From positions 5,399,001 to 5,463,000 of the forward strand of contig OX419758.1 in NCBI GenBank assembly GCA_948567375.1: a stretch of DNA of 64,000 bases. Reading direction: 5' to 3'. The position numbers and the translations under genes were made by a program. Positions 11,150 through 22,942 of this stretch are shown here, one piece after another; the first letter of the stretch is position 1; every line of letters begins with the position of its first letter. The DNA comes from Lunularia cruciata. Lineage: Eukaryota > Streptophyta > Marchantiopsida > Lunulariales > Lunulariaceae. The notes beneath the pieces were generated by a model, which did not search any database, was not told the DNA's origin, and worked only from the letters and a program-made list of their open reading frames with translations.

Positions 11150-12320
11150 CATTTTGGAGGTGGGGAAAGAGGTTCCCATGTGGCATCATGAAGGGGATAC
11201 CCTTTCCAAAGGACCTTGTACTCCATATGTTGGTGACGGCCTCATTGAATATGGCAATGTGCAAGGATACGATCAACTTTGTACTCCTCATGATCATTGA
11301 TAGGGATAGGAAGAGTAGGAGGTTGGACTCGAGAGGAAAAGGAAGAGGGGTTAGGAACAAAGGGTTTCAACCTGAAAACATGAAAGATAGGATGGATACG
11401 CATGTGACAAGGCAAGGCAAGTCAATAAGCAACATGAGAGACAATTTGGGTGATATCAAAGGGTCCTATCTAATTAGGGGCAAGTTTACAAACTTGGGTA
11501 TCAAGTGGGAGAGGGAGGTTACTAGAGGATAGCATGACTTTATCACCAACTTCAAAGGTGAGATCACGACAATGGTGGTCCGCATATTGTTTTTGGCAAT
11601 TCTGAGCAACAAGGAGGTGAGACTTGGCTTGTTGGAGAGATTGGGATATAGTGGTCAAGAATGTGGAAGTATGAGGAACCTGCGAGGGAGGGGAAGCAAG
11701 AAGAGAATCTGGAACAAGTGGATCTTGGCCAAAATTGAGAAAGAAAGGAGAAAATTTGGTGCTTGCCTGTTTGGAATTGTTGTAGATAAATTCTGTAGCT
11801 ACAAGACATTCATCCCAGTTGGTATGGTGGACATTGACAAAGGCCCGCAACATATCCTCCAATGTACGATTTGCACATTTGGTTTGTCCATCAGTTTGAG
11901 GATGATAGACAATGGACAAAGCAAGCTTGGTGCCGAGTATCTGGAAGAGTGCTTGCCAAAACTTCTTGGTAAATCAAGGATCACGGTCGGAGATGAGTAC
12001 ACATGGCATCCCATGATGCTTGAAGACATTGTCGAAGTAGATTTATTCTAAGGTTAGAGCATCCACGGTATCACAGGTTGGTGCCAAGTGGATTTGGTTA
12101 CTAAGCTTATCCACAAACACCACGATTGCAGTGTGTCCTTGTTTTGTCTTTGGCAAGGATGTGATAAGATCCAAGCTCACATGCTCTCAGTAAGCGGATG
12201 GAATAGTGAGTGGTTGAAGGAGTCCACGCGGCTTCTGGTTGCTAGCCTTGTTACATTGGTAGCTCTCACATGATTGGATAAATTCTCAAACATCTTGTGT
12301 CATGTTGGGCCACCAACATT
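11150..12320 (-). pseudogene. Ty3/gypsy integrase with C-terminal chromodomain, decayed
   Basis: This is the 3' end of the pol gene. From 12320 downward the minus strand gives a damaged H2C2 zinc finger (MTQDV*EFIQSCESYQ). The core follows with SDRDP and YHPQTDGQT (about 11960-11890), then a 149-codon open stretch (11919-11470) covering NRTLED and the GDKVML region. A tether (GPFDITQIVSHVAY, IHPIFHV) precedes a recognisable chromodomain at 11170-11292 (EEYKVDRILAH...EYKVLWKGYPL...ATWEP). The chromodomain places the element in the chromovirus branch of Ty3/gypsy. Several in-frame stops, including one in the chromodomain and one after SDRDP, make it non-functional. The role of the protein is insertion of element cDNA into the chromosome; the chromodomain is thought to guide it to chromatin marks. 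Confidence 0.88.
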
Positions 12321-13820
12321 GACGTTGGAGGGTACCCAAGGTCTTGTCCACACCCATGTGACCAGCAATGGGTAAATCATGGGCTTCTTGAAGGTGTACA
12401 AGTTGAAGATCACTTTAAGCTGAAACATAGATTCGATCCTCATGGAATAAAAGGCACTCCTTGATGGAGAAGGTGTTGTACTCCTTATTGCATGCCGTAA
12501 GGCAACCATGTACCATTTGGAAGAAGAAATCTTGGTGTAGAGCTAACTGAAACTTGTTTTGGACCTTGGAGTCAATTGACACCGTTGAAATTGCCGTTGT
12601 GATGAGAGGAAGAGACTTCAAATCAGGTCATCATGATAAAGCATCAAGGATGACATGGAACCAACCTGGTTTGTACTCAAGTTTGATGTCATACAGTTGG
12701 AGTTGTTCCTCCTATCAATGATGTCCACTCTTCATGTGTTCCAATTGGAAGGTATGCAACAATGGTTTGTGATCAATTTGCATGATCACTTGTTTCCTCA
12801 AGAGGTAATACCTCCATACCTTGGTGGTGTATACCATTGCAAGTTGTTCTCAATCTTGAGTAGAGTAGTTTTGTTCAGCCATATTGAGTTGGCAAGACAC
12901 AAAGGCAATGGGATGGAATCCATCTAGGAATTCTTGTTGCAACACGGCTCCAATTGCAAAGTTAGAAGCATCAAAATCAACCACATAGGGTAGTTGAGGA
13001 TCATATGGTTGACAAATAGGTCTTGAAGACACCATATGCTTTAACTTTTGGAATGCTTCTTCATGCTTGGTGGTCCATTAGAAGCTTGAGTTCTTTCCCA
13101 AGAGGTCAATCAATGGTGCAGCCACATGAGCATAATAATGGATAAACCGTCAGTAAAAACTGGCCAATCCATTGAATGCCCGTACTTCTGTAGCATCCTT
13201 TGAGGTAGACCAATCAGTAATGGCCTTGATTATCTCTTCTTCCATCTTGATCCCCTTTGATGAGATCTTGTGACCAAAGAAGGTAACCTCCTTCTGCCAA
13301 AAGGCACACTTTGACTTCTTGTAGTAAAATTTCCATTGTCATAGTCGTCTTAGGACTTCTTGCACATGATTCACGTGTTCCACCTTTGTCTTGCTATAGA
13401 TTAAGATATCATCCAAGAACACCACCACGGACTGATCCAATAGTCCATCCAACACCCGATGCATGTGATCCATGAAGATTGTTGGAGCATTAATGAGTCC
13501 GAAAGGTAGAACTCTCCACTCAAAATGCCCATACTTGGTGCAAAAGGCAGTCTTTTGCACATCCTCTCTATCAATAGGAATTTGCCAATAGCCGCAACAA
13601 AGATCCAGCTTGAAAAAGTAGCATGCTCCACTTAGTTGATCAAGCAAGTCATCAATCCAAGGCAAGGGATGTGCATTCTTCATGGTTTGCTTATTCAGCC
13701 CACAATAATCAATACAGAAACGAAGTCCTCCATCCTTCTTTGGAACAAATAGTACCGGTGCTCCACAAGGAGAGGTATTATATCGTCTGAAGTCCTTCTC
13801 CAACAACTCCATAAGTGTAC
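12320..13820 (-). pseudogene. Second copy of reverse transcriptase-RNase H (tandem duplicate)
   Basis: A second RT-RNase H block inside the same element. 13875-13339 reads through the RT fingers and palm ([37 protein letters not shown]). The RNase H part (VVDFDASNFAIGAVLQQE, about 12910-12970) and connection are broken by stops. It duplicates 13850-15500: matching words (ccttctccaa at 13794 and 15475; atcca-gctcacatgct near 12170 and 13852) are offset by a constant 1681-1682 bp. The copies differ at about 9% of positions over some 180 bp that I compared by eye. Neither copy could give a working polyprotein. Confidence 0.85.
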
Positions 13821-14047
13821 ATTGTCGAGTATCCAATGAGTATTGATGAGATCCATGCTCACATGCTCCCAGCAAGCGGATGTAATGGTGAGTGGTTGAA
13901 GGAGTCCACTCGGCTTCTGGTTGCTGGCCTTGTTATGTTGGCAACTCTCACATGATTGGACAAAGTCTTGAACATCTTGTGTCATGTTGGGCCACCACTA
14001 TTGGTGTTGGAGGGTGCCCAAGGTCTTGTCCACTCCCATGTGACCAG
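13821..14047 (-). pseudogene. Integrase N-terminal zinc finger, cut short at a duplication junction
   Basis: Minus strand gives the H2C2 finger end VQSCESCQHNKASNQKPSG and WEHVSMDLI of a Ty3/gypsy integrase. At about 13818-13845 a short filler (cattgtcgagtatccaatgag) separates it from RT sequence in the same direction. The catalytic core of this integrase copy is absent. Confidence 0.8.
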
Positions 14048-16360
14048 CTATGGTAAATCATGGGCTTCTTGAAGGCGCACAAGTCCAAGATCACCTTTGG
14101 CTGGAACATAGATCTGGTCTGCATGGAATAAAAGGCCTTCCTTGAAGGAGAAGGTGTTGTACTCCTTGTCGCATGCTGTCAGACAACCGTGTACCATTTG
14201 GAAGAAGGGATCTTGTTGTAGAGCTGATTGAAACTCATTATGGACCTTAGGGTCAATGGACACCATTGTAATTGCCGCCGTGATGAGAGGTAGAGCCTTC
14301 AAATCATGTCGTTGTGATAGAGCATCAGGGATGACATGGAACCAACCTGGTTTGTACTCAAGTTTGATGTCAAACAATTGGAGTTGCTCTTCCCATCGAT
14401 GATGTCGACTCTTCATGTACTCCAAGTGTAAGGTCAAAAACAATGGCTTGTGATCCGTTCGCATGATCACTTGTTTCCCCAAGAGATAATGCCTCCATAC
14501 CTTGGTGGCATATACCATTGCAAGTTGTTCCCGATCTCGAGCAGAGTAATTTCTTTCAGCTATATTTAGTTGGCGAGACACAAAAGCAATAAGATGTAGT
14601 CCATCTGGAAATTCTTGTTGCAACACAACTCCAATTGCAAAGTTAGAAGCATCAAAATCAACCACACAAGGTAGTTGAGGATCATATGGTTGAAGAATAG
14701 ATCTTGAAGACACCATATGCTTTAACTTCTGGAATGCTTCTTCATGCTTGGTGGTCCACTGGAAGCTCAAGTTCTTTCCCAAGAGGTCAGTCAATGGTGC
14801 AGCCATGTGAGCATAATAGTGGATGAACCGTCGGTAAACACTGGCCAATCCATTGAATGCTCGTACTTTTGTAGCATCCTTCAGGATAGGCCAATTAATA
14901 ATGGCCTTGATCTTCTCTTCTTCCATCTTGATCCCCTCTAATGAGATCGTATGACCCAAGAAGGTAACCTCTTTCTGCCAAAAAGCACACTTTGACTTCT
15001 TGCAATAAAATTTCCACTGTCGTAGTCGTCTTAGGACTTCTTGCACATGATTCATGTGTTCTGCCTCTGTCTTGCTATAGATTAGGATATCATCTAAGAA
15101 CACCACCACGGACCGATCCAATAGTCCCTCCAACACCCGATACATCTAATCCATGAAGACTGTTGGAGCATTAGTGAGTCCGAAAGGTAGAACTCTCCAC
15201 TCAAAATGTCTATACCTTGTGCGAAAGGCAATCTTTTGCATGTCCTCTCCTTCAATAGGAATTTGCCAATAGCCGCTACGAAGATCCAGCTTGGAAAAGT
15301 AGCATGCTCCACTTAGTTGATCAAGGAGGTCATCAATCCGAGGCAAGGGATATGCATTCTTCATGGTTTGCTTATTGAGTCCATGGTAATCAATACAGAA
15401 ACGAAGTCCTCCATCCTTCTTTGGAACAAATAGTACCGATGCTCCCCAAGGAGAGGTACTATGTTGTATGAAATCCTTCTCCAATAACTCCATAAGTGTT
15501 GTTTGCAACTCCTCCAACTCCTTTGGTGAAAGCCAATAGATTGGTCTACTCATTGGAGTACCCCCTGGCAATAACTCGATCTTGAAGTGCATACCTCGAT
15601 TGGAGGGTAATCCCTTTGGCAAATCATCCAGAAACACATCTGCAAACTCCTGAACTATCCGATCAACCATTGGTTGATGAGGCTCTTGGGCCTCCTGAGA
15701 TTGTTCTTGTGAAATCGGCTTGACCCACACCATAAATACAAACTTATCTTCCTCCAAAGCTTGCTCTATGGCTGCTTCATTAACAAACTTCCCTTCTAGG
15801 GACTCATCTCTCTTCAAAGCTTGCTCCATGGTTGCCTTCTTGGCAAACTTCTCATCTTGGGACTCATCTCCCTTCCAGATTTGCTCTATGGCTACCTTCT
15901 CAACAAACTTCCCATCTTGGGACTGACTATTCTTAGGCGTCTTACTCAAAGGTGCCAGGCAACCTAATTGGAAATTTCTACCTTGGTGTTGTACTTGAAT
16001 TTGTCGTAGGGTCCAATTGAATTCAACCTTATGACGTTCAAGCCAAGGTAGACCTAGAATGATATCATAGTGTAGAGGTGCCACTACAAACCTCATACAC
16101 TCCAAATACTCCTTCCCAATCTTGAAGGTAATAGGATGCGAGGTGCGGAATGTTGAACCCTTTCTACCATCCGCCATCATCAAACTACTTCCAAACACTA
16201 GCTTGATAGGAATACCCAATTCTTTTACTATTTGCATAGACATGCAATTCTTTGAACTTCCAGAATCAACCAAAATCCTACAATGCCAATTAGATATCAT
16301 ACCTTGCAAGTGAAGCAAACTTGCATAGGTCAAGCCTTCAATCTCATTGGAACTAATCAA
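14048..16360 (-). pseudogene. Chromovirus protease-reverse transcriptase-RNase H polyprotein
   Basis: This is the best-preserved pol segment, in one frame of about 770 codons with a single TAG at 15146-15148. The first part holds the retropepsin motif [13 protein letters not shown] (Asp at residue 32), then the RT fingers ([18 protein letters not shown]) and [13 protein letters not shown]. After the stop, the RT catalytic VVFLDDILIYSK (Asp-Asp at residues 18-19 of the second part) and the RNase H motif VVDFDASNFAIG follow, then DHKPL. The stop falls between APTVFMD and MYRVLEG, where sister copies read through. Between the protease and RT lies an imperfect acidic repeat ([30 protein letters not shown]). 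The role is copying element RNA into DNA inside virus-like particles. Confidence 0.92.
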
Positions 16361-16386
16361 GCTCCGAGTAGGCGGCTCAAAATCTC

Positions 16387-16866
16387 CTAATGGGATTCTT
16401 TGTTTCCGTGATCATTCTGTTCCACAAACTCCATTTGGGCAACTTGTCGAGGTCGCCCATTCTTAAGTGGACATTCAGCAATGAGATGTCCAACTTGGCG
16501 ACAATAAAAGCAACCTATATTTTGTAGTAATCTTTCTCTATCTGTTGTGCCAAGTGGTCTTTGTTGGATAGCATCAATCTCCATTGGTACCGGTTCTTCC
16601 ACTCGTGCGTAGTGTACTGGTAGGCTTTGTGTAGCTCCAGGTTGAGACCAAGTTGTCGCAACCAAGGAATCAAAATGCTCAGCCAATTGCATGGCTTCTT
16701 CTACACTTTGTGGCTCCCGCATGGTCACCTCCAATTTGGTTTGTGACTTCAATCCTTGCACAAATCGATCCAGAACTTCACCTTCTTGGATATATGGAAT
16801 TTGCATGATGATGTTCTAAAATTGTGTGATGTAGCTTCTCACTGAGCAAATCTGCCTCAACTCCAC
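16387..16866 (-). pseudogene. Chromovirus gag, C-terminal part with zinc knuckle
   Basis: An open frame of 139 codons ends with the CCHC zinc knuckle CFYCRQVGHLIAEC and carries a retrotransposon gag domain (EGEVLDRFVQGLK...SVEEAMQLAEHFD). Gag forms the virus-like particle and binds the RNA. The upstream part of the same gene lies at 20593-20877, separated by the inserted element 16867-20587. The pol frame follows about 25 bp downstream. Confidence 0.88.
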
Positions 16867-17648
16867 TATGACAACTTGGCAAATATCACTTTTGCAGTTA
16901 TTGGATAAGTAAAGTTTGTTCCCGCAAAGATACAAGTCAAAAATGTCCAAATACAAAGTCAAATGATAACACTCTAGTTCTTCTTGGTTGCGTCTTTAAT
17001 CTCTCAGGTAGAAACCACACCCAAAAGAGAGTAACAAGCACTGACTCACAGTCTTGTCACGAATTCACACTCCTTAATCACAACTCCATCAAATCTTTCC
17101 AAACAATCTTGATTGTGGAAATTCAAGCTCTCCCAAAAATGGCACTTCACTGCAAAATGACTTTGCCTCAGAATTGTGTTCCACCACTCCATTGAAGGCA
17201 CGACTTCCTCGATCAAAATTGCTTCACATCAACTTCACACTGCACTCACAAATGCAGAATACTACCAACACTCCAATTTCTCTCATTGCTTTCATTGCAC
17301 TTCACTCAGGATCAAACACACAGAATGAAGATCAAGGCTGGGGAATCCAATATCCAACAAGCACACTAACTTGCACTTTGAAATTCTCCACACACTCACA
17401 AACACAATTGCAAAGCTGATACTCAAAATCAAGCTCAAGCAACAAGCACTGCTTCATAGCACTTTGCTTTATCTATTCTCAGAATTATGTGCACTGAACA
17501 ACATCTGAATGCAAATGCCACTCTTAAATAGTGAAGCAATTGACAGTTATCTTCCTAATGCACCTATTCCTTATGACTCTACAAACCTACAGATCCGAAA
17601 TGACAATGCACCTCTTCATATCTGCCTATACAAATCTCAAATCTGTTA

Positions 17649-18660
17649 CTAATCCGATCCAATGTCTACTTCTTCTTCGGCTTTCAAACCCGATCCCAAA
17701 GTAACTGTACTTCCTACTAATCTATCCTCGGGTTTCATATCTCCTACATCTTCTACCAGATCCAACAATTCTCTTTCCGGATCTGAAATTTCACTAGTGG
17801 GTAATCTATCTAACTCCTTATCTCTTGACCCACTCTTCTCTATTGTCTCTAATGGTAACTCCAAAGACATTTGCACTCCTATCTCATCTACTTCGGGTTT
17901 GGCTCTAACATCTTTCCAAAGTTTATCTATCTCCAATTTTACTAAGTCTAATCTAATTGCGATATTGTCTTCTACTTCCAATATCTTCCTATCTACACGA
18001 GTCCTAAGACTAATTAACAATGTGTTCAAATTTGTATCCTTTGCTTGTCTCCTCCTCATCTCTTGCATCAACAACTTCAACTCGTGCAGCCTCGTCTCTT
18101 CAATCCAAATACTAGCCTCTATACTCAACATTGCATTCATCCTGATGACGATCTCCTTTAATGGCTCCAATCTCATCTTCCTTTCATGTTCCCGATCTGC
18201 AAGCCAATCTTCTCTGTACATTGCCAACTCTACCTCAAACTCGGCTTTCACAGTTTCCTTGATTACGAAGTAACTCTCATAATCTCTCTTCTTCTCGATA
18301 TCTTACTGTCAACTCCCGCTGCCACAATTGCTTCTTCTCTTCTACACTTTCCATCACTCTATTGAGTTCTTGTTCCTTTGCTGCTACCCTTTCCATAGCA
18401 TGGATGATTTCTAGTCTTGAATCAACAAATTGCTACTTCAAGATTTCATATTCTGCTACTTGTCCTTCCCTCACTATATCACTCTTCTTCACAAGTTCTT
18501 CTCGATACCTTGCTTCTCTCTTCAAGTCCTCAATAACTTGATTCTGTACTACTGCCTCCCCTTGTAGTACTTCCCTTTCCTCCTTGCTTCGGGTCATACT
18601 CTTCTTCAACTCCGAGTTCCCTTCTTCCAATCTCGCCAATACCTGCAACACAATCTTTAC
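17649..18660 (-). pseudogene. Coiled-coil C-terminal part of the family A protein
   Basis: A 200-codon open frame at 18251-17649, and a shorter frame-shifted one at 18651-18433, follow the N-terminal part at 18705-20174. They are rich in Glu, Lys, Arg and Leu (EVELAMYREDW, LHELKLLMQEMRRRQ, VEDNIAIRLDLVKLEIDKL), consistent with long coiled coils. An acidic tail follows (DEIGVQMSLELP, SGSRDKELDRLP, ERELLDLVEDVG). The tail is conserved at 24416-24730 in copy B, which shows that this protein sequence is a true part of the family. The function is unknown; a particle-forming or scaffold role would be speculation. Confidence 0.65.
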
Positions 18661-18704
18661 CTCCGGACATGTCGACTACATCTCCTTCTTTTTGTGCTCC
18701 AACT

Positions 18705-20174
18705 TCACCAACAATGGACACACGATCTTCTGCAGGTAAGTACTTGCTCCTGTGTAGCAATCTCCTTCCTTACTTCTTCACCCGATACTTGCCTCCTTCT
18801 CTGTAGTCTTTGCATTGGAATAGACGCCTCACTTCCCAAGCTAGCATTCGCTTCTTCCTTTGCCTTACTTGGACCCGCTTCACACTTTGCCTTGCGTCTT
18901 GAACAAACTCCCCTCTGGATCATAGACTTCTTCTCCTCAGGCTTGGGTATCTTGTCCTCCAACTTTGCATTATCTTCTTCTTCAAGCTCTACCCAAACTT
19001 CTTCTTCTTCCGCAGCAGCAGCAGCTGGTACCAACGTCATCTCTCCACCTTCATCACTATCGCTACTCGTATTTCCACTTTGCAGCGTGAGCTCTGGTTC
19101 TTCCTCGCATTCTGAGTCTTCGGACTTGCACTCGGCTTTGCCTTCTAAGTCTTTGTCTTTTGACGTGATCACCACCATGCCTCTCCTTGGGTTTTCTCTC
19201 CTTGTCTTCCAAGGTCTTGTTTTATCTTCAGCTTCTCCTTGCCAACTCCGCTTCTTTGACTTTGGAGTACTCACTTCTATCTCCACACTCTTGCCCATCT
19301 TTGCGTAGTACTCATCTGTGCTTTGGATTTGAAGAATGTATTGTTGCTCCTCCACACCGACTTCTCTTCTCAAGTCGGGATGGAAGTGAGACACCATTCG
19401 GTTTTGCTCCGCCAAATTGAGCAAATTCAACCCGAGGTAGAAATGTGTTGCAAATGGCATGATATAGTGTAGAGGCGACTTATCTCACAAATTCCACACC
19501 ATCTGTCTTGTCCTCCCATGGAAGCACCTCGCCCAACTGATAGGTTCTCCTGCAAACAGCTTATGGAAGAACACCGCTTGATGTTTCATCACATAAGTTG
19601 TTCTCTTCAGCTTTAGGATTGCCATGAGAGCAGTCACAATCCCTCTCTTTACTAGATCCTTGTAACTCTCAACCTTATACCCATTCTTTGTTCTCTTTGA
19701 AGAGAAAGCATCTCTCACTTCTTGGGTCTCTTTGGCTACTTCTCCCTTCCCCAAGAATGTGGTACCCTGCTCCACGCTTGCCTCTCTCCCGAGCACTAAT
19801 CTCCAATCCGACTCTGTCCAGCAAGCCGGATTTCCTCTCTTCCCCACTTCCTCAAGGCCATCAAGACACTTACTCTTGATTATCTCGATCATGAAACCTG
19901 GAAAACTCACATTCCAGTTCCACGCCAAGAAAGTGATCCGAAGTTGGCTCAAGACTTCGATTCTTGCAATCACATCTAACCTCCAAATTGCATGATTTCT
20001 CACTACAAATTTGGAGTTCTTCTTTCCTCCTCCCATCTCTCCTATTTTCTCATTGTCTCTTGGTTTCACTCTCTCAAATTCTCCTCTACACACTAGTGCG
20101 TCTTCAACTCTACTTCCCTTCCCACAATCACCTACAGGACAACTTCTCAACGGAGAAGGAAAATTGCTCGACAT
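18705..20174 (-). pseudogene. N-terminal part of the family A protein (plant transposon protein-like)
   Basis: One frame of about 490 codons from Met at 20174, interrupted only by a TGA at 19485-19487 between MVWNL and DKSPLHYIM. The first 240 residues form a globular-looking region with WTESDWRLVL, YKVESYKDLVKRG, KHQAVFFHKLFAG and HFYLGLNLL. An acidic, Ser/Glu/Lys-rich region with an Ala5-Glu run follows. A related decayed protein is encoded at 3600-5470. The arrangement recalls proteins labelled putative plant transposon protein that are carried by plant repeats; I cannot confirm that membership without a profile search. Nothing indicates an enzyme. Confidence 0.65.
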
Positions 20175-20592
20175 TGCTTCATCATTAGCCCAATTTTTAT
20201 AGAGTCACACTTTCTTTGTCTCTCTTCAATTTGAGTTTCTACTGAGAAATCACACCTCTTGCATGCGCCTGACATTGTCAATTGTACTTCATGCATATGG
20301 GCCGTTGGTTTTGAACGGTCCCTTCTTGAATTTCTCACCCCAACAGAAGGTTGTTACACTGTCTTCACCTCAGGTTGAGCTCCTCCCAATACAAAGACTC
20401 CTTACTTTGGGTTGTATGTTGACAGGGCAAATCTGAGTACTTCATCTTATGACCCGAAGCCACTTTACCTCAGGTTTCATCTCAAAGACTCTTTTCTTCA
20501 ACTTCTTCAGCCATACAGGCGCAATCCGACTTCTCTATACACTTCTTCTTCTCTATTTTGAAAAAAACAAAAAATGTGGGCACCACATCCGC

Positions 20593-20940
20593 CAATTTAT
20601 CTTGTGCGGCTCAGGTGGCATTTATAGTTTGAAATTGACCAAGTATTGCATCTTTGAATTTTGCCCATGTCAAAATTGGTGTAACAATTTGTTGTTCAGC
20701 TCTTTCTACTCGGAATTGCCACCAAATTTTTGCCACGCCATCCAATTGGCTAGAAGCCAAAAGAATTTGTTTTCGCTTGTCTTGAAGATTGGTGGCTTCA
20801 AAGCAACATTTGCAATCAAACACAAAATTCTCCACTGTACCTAGAAGATTCTTGCCCTCAAACACCTTGGGTTTCAAAAATCGAATGTGATCTTCTCCAT
20901 CTCAAACTGGCGCTCTGTCTATTTGTTCTTGTCGTTGCTG
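20593..20940 (-). pseudogene. Chromovirus gag, N-terminal part
   Basis: Minus strand gives FEGKNLLGTVENFVFDCKCCFEAT...ASSQLDGVAKIWWQ...WAKFKDAILGQF, the conserved retrotransposon gag domain (W-x2-F-x3-L-x2-F type). It continues into 16866-16387 once the inserted element is removed. The region from here to the primer site at 21273 is untranslated leader. Confidence 0.8.
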
Positions 20941-21272
20941 GTCTCGTTCATCCAACAATCGAGTAAGATGCTCGATTTGTTATTGCATTGCAAGGATAAC
21001 ATCCGGTATTGCCATCATTGCTACTACTCTATTCCATTACCCTCAATTTATCTAGTTGATTAACACATAGATACAACATGTCCACCGTTCTCCATAAGTT
21101 ACAATTGGAAGTATCAAGGGTTCCTCTGACACGGTGATCATATGTAGAAAATCTTGCCCAAAGCGTGAGTGATGAATTGTGTGAAATGATGCTTTGGTAA
21201 TATCTAGATATGAAAGTCCCAATGGTTTGGCGGAAGTGGATTTGGTGGTCCATAAATTCCATCCATCGCATT

Positions 21273-21287
21273 CCTGCTTTGATACCA
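21273..21287 (-). other. Primer binding site for initiator tRNA-Met
   Basis: Minus strand TGGTATCAAAGCAGG begins one base inside the LTR end. Its first eight bases match the complement of the plant tRNA-iMet 3' end. Equivalent sites occur at 22927-22941, 29706-29720 and, in plus orientation, 61012-61026. Confidence 0.75.
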
Positions 21288-21288
21288 A

Positions 21289-21710
21289 TGTAAAAGACCA
21301 AAACCAAGGAGAGAAATAGGAGAATGGAAACTCATATTGGGACACTTGAATGAGGGAAAACTCCAAATGCCTAGCATAAGCTTGGCTTTGGTATTTATAG
21401 GTAGCATACAAGACCCTTGAAACTTCTCAAGAAGCTTCCTTGAGCCGCTTTCTTGGAGTGCAAGCCAAGTTAACCAGGAAGCTTCTCAAGAAGCTTTCTT
21501 CTAGAAGCTGCCTACTTGGCGTGCAAGCTAAGCTAGTTAGAAGCTTCTAGAAGCTTCCTTCTAAAAGCTACCTATTTAGGGCGCAAGTTAACTAGTTGGG
21601 AAGCTTCCCAAGAAGCTTCTTAGATGCTTCTATAATATTCTAGGCTATTTTGTCTTATCCTCTACTTTGTAAGCCCAGCTAACTTCCTCGCTAAACTCCA
21701 TATTGTTACA
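21289..21710 (-). repeat. Internal LTR of the composite chromovirus
   Basis: A 422-bp LTR with TGTAA/TTACA ends followed, in element orientation, by a primer binding site and gag leader. It has a TATA box at 21392-21399 and a four-unit heat-shock-element-like array at 21540-21557 (GAAgcTTCtaGAAgcTTC). It abuts, at 21711, protease sequence of a partial element in the same direction. Over 215 bp it differs from 10548-11078 at roughly 8% of positions by eye. Confidence 0.88.
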
Positions 21711-22926
21711 TTGAGCCTTCAATCCCATTGGAACTAATCAAGCTCCCAGTAGGTGGCTCAAAATCTCCTACTGGGATCTTTTGTTTCCTTGATCATTCCG
21801 CTCCACAACCTCCACCTGGGCAACTTATTGAGGTCGTCCATTCTTGAGTGGACATTCAGCAATGCAATGCCCCAATTGGTGATAATAAAAAAAACCACCA
21901 TTTTGTCATAGTTTCTCTCTATCTGCCATGACAAGTGGTCTTCGTTGAATGACATCAATCTCCATTGGTGTTGGCTCCTCCACTTGTGTGTAGCGTATTG
22001 GTAGGCTCTGTGGAGGTTGAGGTCAAGGCCAAGTTGTTGCCACCAAGGAATCAAAACATTCGGCCAACTGCATGGCTTCCCCCAAGTGTTGTGGCTCTCG
22101 CATGGTTATCTCTAATTTGGTTCTTGCCTTCAACCCCCTCACAAATCAATCTAGAGCTTCACCTTCCAATATATTTGGAACTTGCATGAGGGTGTTTTGG
22201 AACTGCGTGATGTAACTTCTTATAGAGCCAATCTATTTCAACTGTGCCAACTTATCACGGTCAACTTGTGTGGCATTTATAGCTTGGAATTGACTAATTA
22301 TTGTGCTCTTGAATTCTACCCATGTCAAGATTGGTGCAACAATTTGTTGTTTAGCTTGGTCCACTCGGAATCTCTACCATAGCTTTGCTACTCCATCCAA
22401 TTGGCTAGAAGCCAAGAGAATCTATTTTTGCTCGTCTTGTAGATTGGTAGCTTCAAAATAATGTTCACGGTCAAACACAAAATTCTTCACTACACTCGGA
22501 AGATTCTTGCCTTCAAATACCTTGGTTTTAGGGAATCTGATCCAATCTTCTCCTTCTCAAATTGGTACTCTCTCCACCTGCTCTTGTCGTTGAAGATCTT
22601 GTTCATCCAACAATCGAGTAAGGTGCCTAATTTGTTATTGCATAGCAAGGATAACATCGGGTATTGCTGCCATGGTTGCTACTCTATCACACCACCTCTA
22701 ATCCATCTAATTTACTAACTCATAGAAACAACACGTTCACCGTTCTCCATAAGTTACAACCGGAAGCACCAAGGGTTCCTCACATATGGTGATCATATGC
22801 AAAAATCTTGTCCAAAGTGCAAGGTGATGAATTGTGTGAATGATGCTTGAGTAGTATTTGGATGCAAAAATCTCAATGGTTTGATGGAAATGGATTTGGT
22901 GGACCATAAATTCCATCCATCCCATT
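21711..22926 (-). pseudogene. Partial second chromovirus 5' region (leader, gag, start of protease)
   Basis: Minus strand repeats, in diverged and stop-ridden form, the gag region seen at 16332-20940. The zinc knuckle is badly degraded (about 21830-21900). The segment starts at the protease-proximal word gagccttcaatcccattgg (compare 16332) and ends at the primer site. It lacks RT, RNase H and integrase, so together with the LTR at 22943-23297 it is a duplicated LTR-gag-PR' module placed upstream of another LTR. Confidence 0.82.
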
Positions 22927-22942
22927 CTTGCTTTGATACCAA

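Larger units (their letters stand above)
16867..20587 (-). mobile_element. LTR-like element (family A) with internal coding region, 3.7 kb
   Basis: A 3721-bp insertion in the chromovirus gag. Plus-strand ends are tatgacaacttggcaaatatc and aaatgtgggcaccaca, matching 23623-24967 and 39753-41516. The 5-bp duplication is tccac (16862-16866) against tccgc (20588-20592). Removing the insert rejoins the gag sequence as in the other gag copies. TG...CA-type ends and 5-bp duplications are hallmarks of LTR elements, yet no second LTR, primer site or pol lies inside. It is therefore either a very long solo LTR or a non-autonomous unit. The minus strand encodes the proteins at 17649-20174. Confidence 0.8.

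Noticed and set aside
11071-12051. Long plus-strand open frames (153 and 159 codons) opposite the integrase
   Set aside because: They are antisense shadows of the minus-strand chromovirus integrase and chromodomain, and show no motif of their own.
17662-18273. 203-codon plus-strand frame
   Set aside because: Antisense of the coiled-coil region; the minus strand shows the conserved tail shared with copy B, so minus is the coding strand.
18694-19308. 204-codon plus-strand frame rich in Ser and Leu
   Set aside because: It is the antisense of the Glu/Lys-rich coding strand of the family A protein; the Ser/Leu bias follows from the complementary codons.
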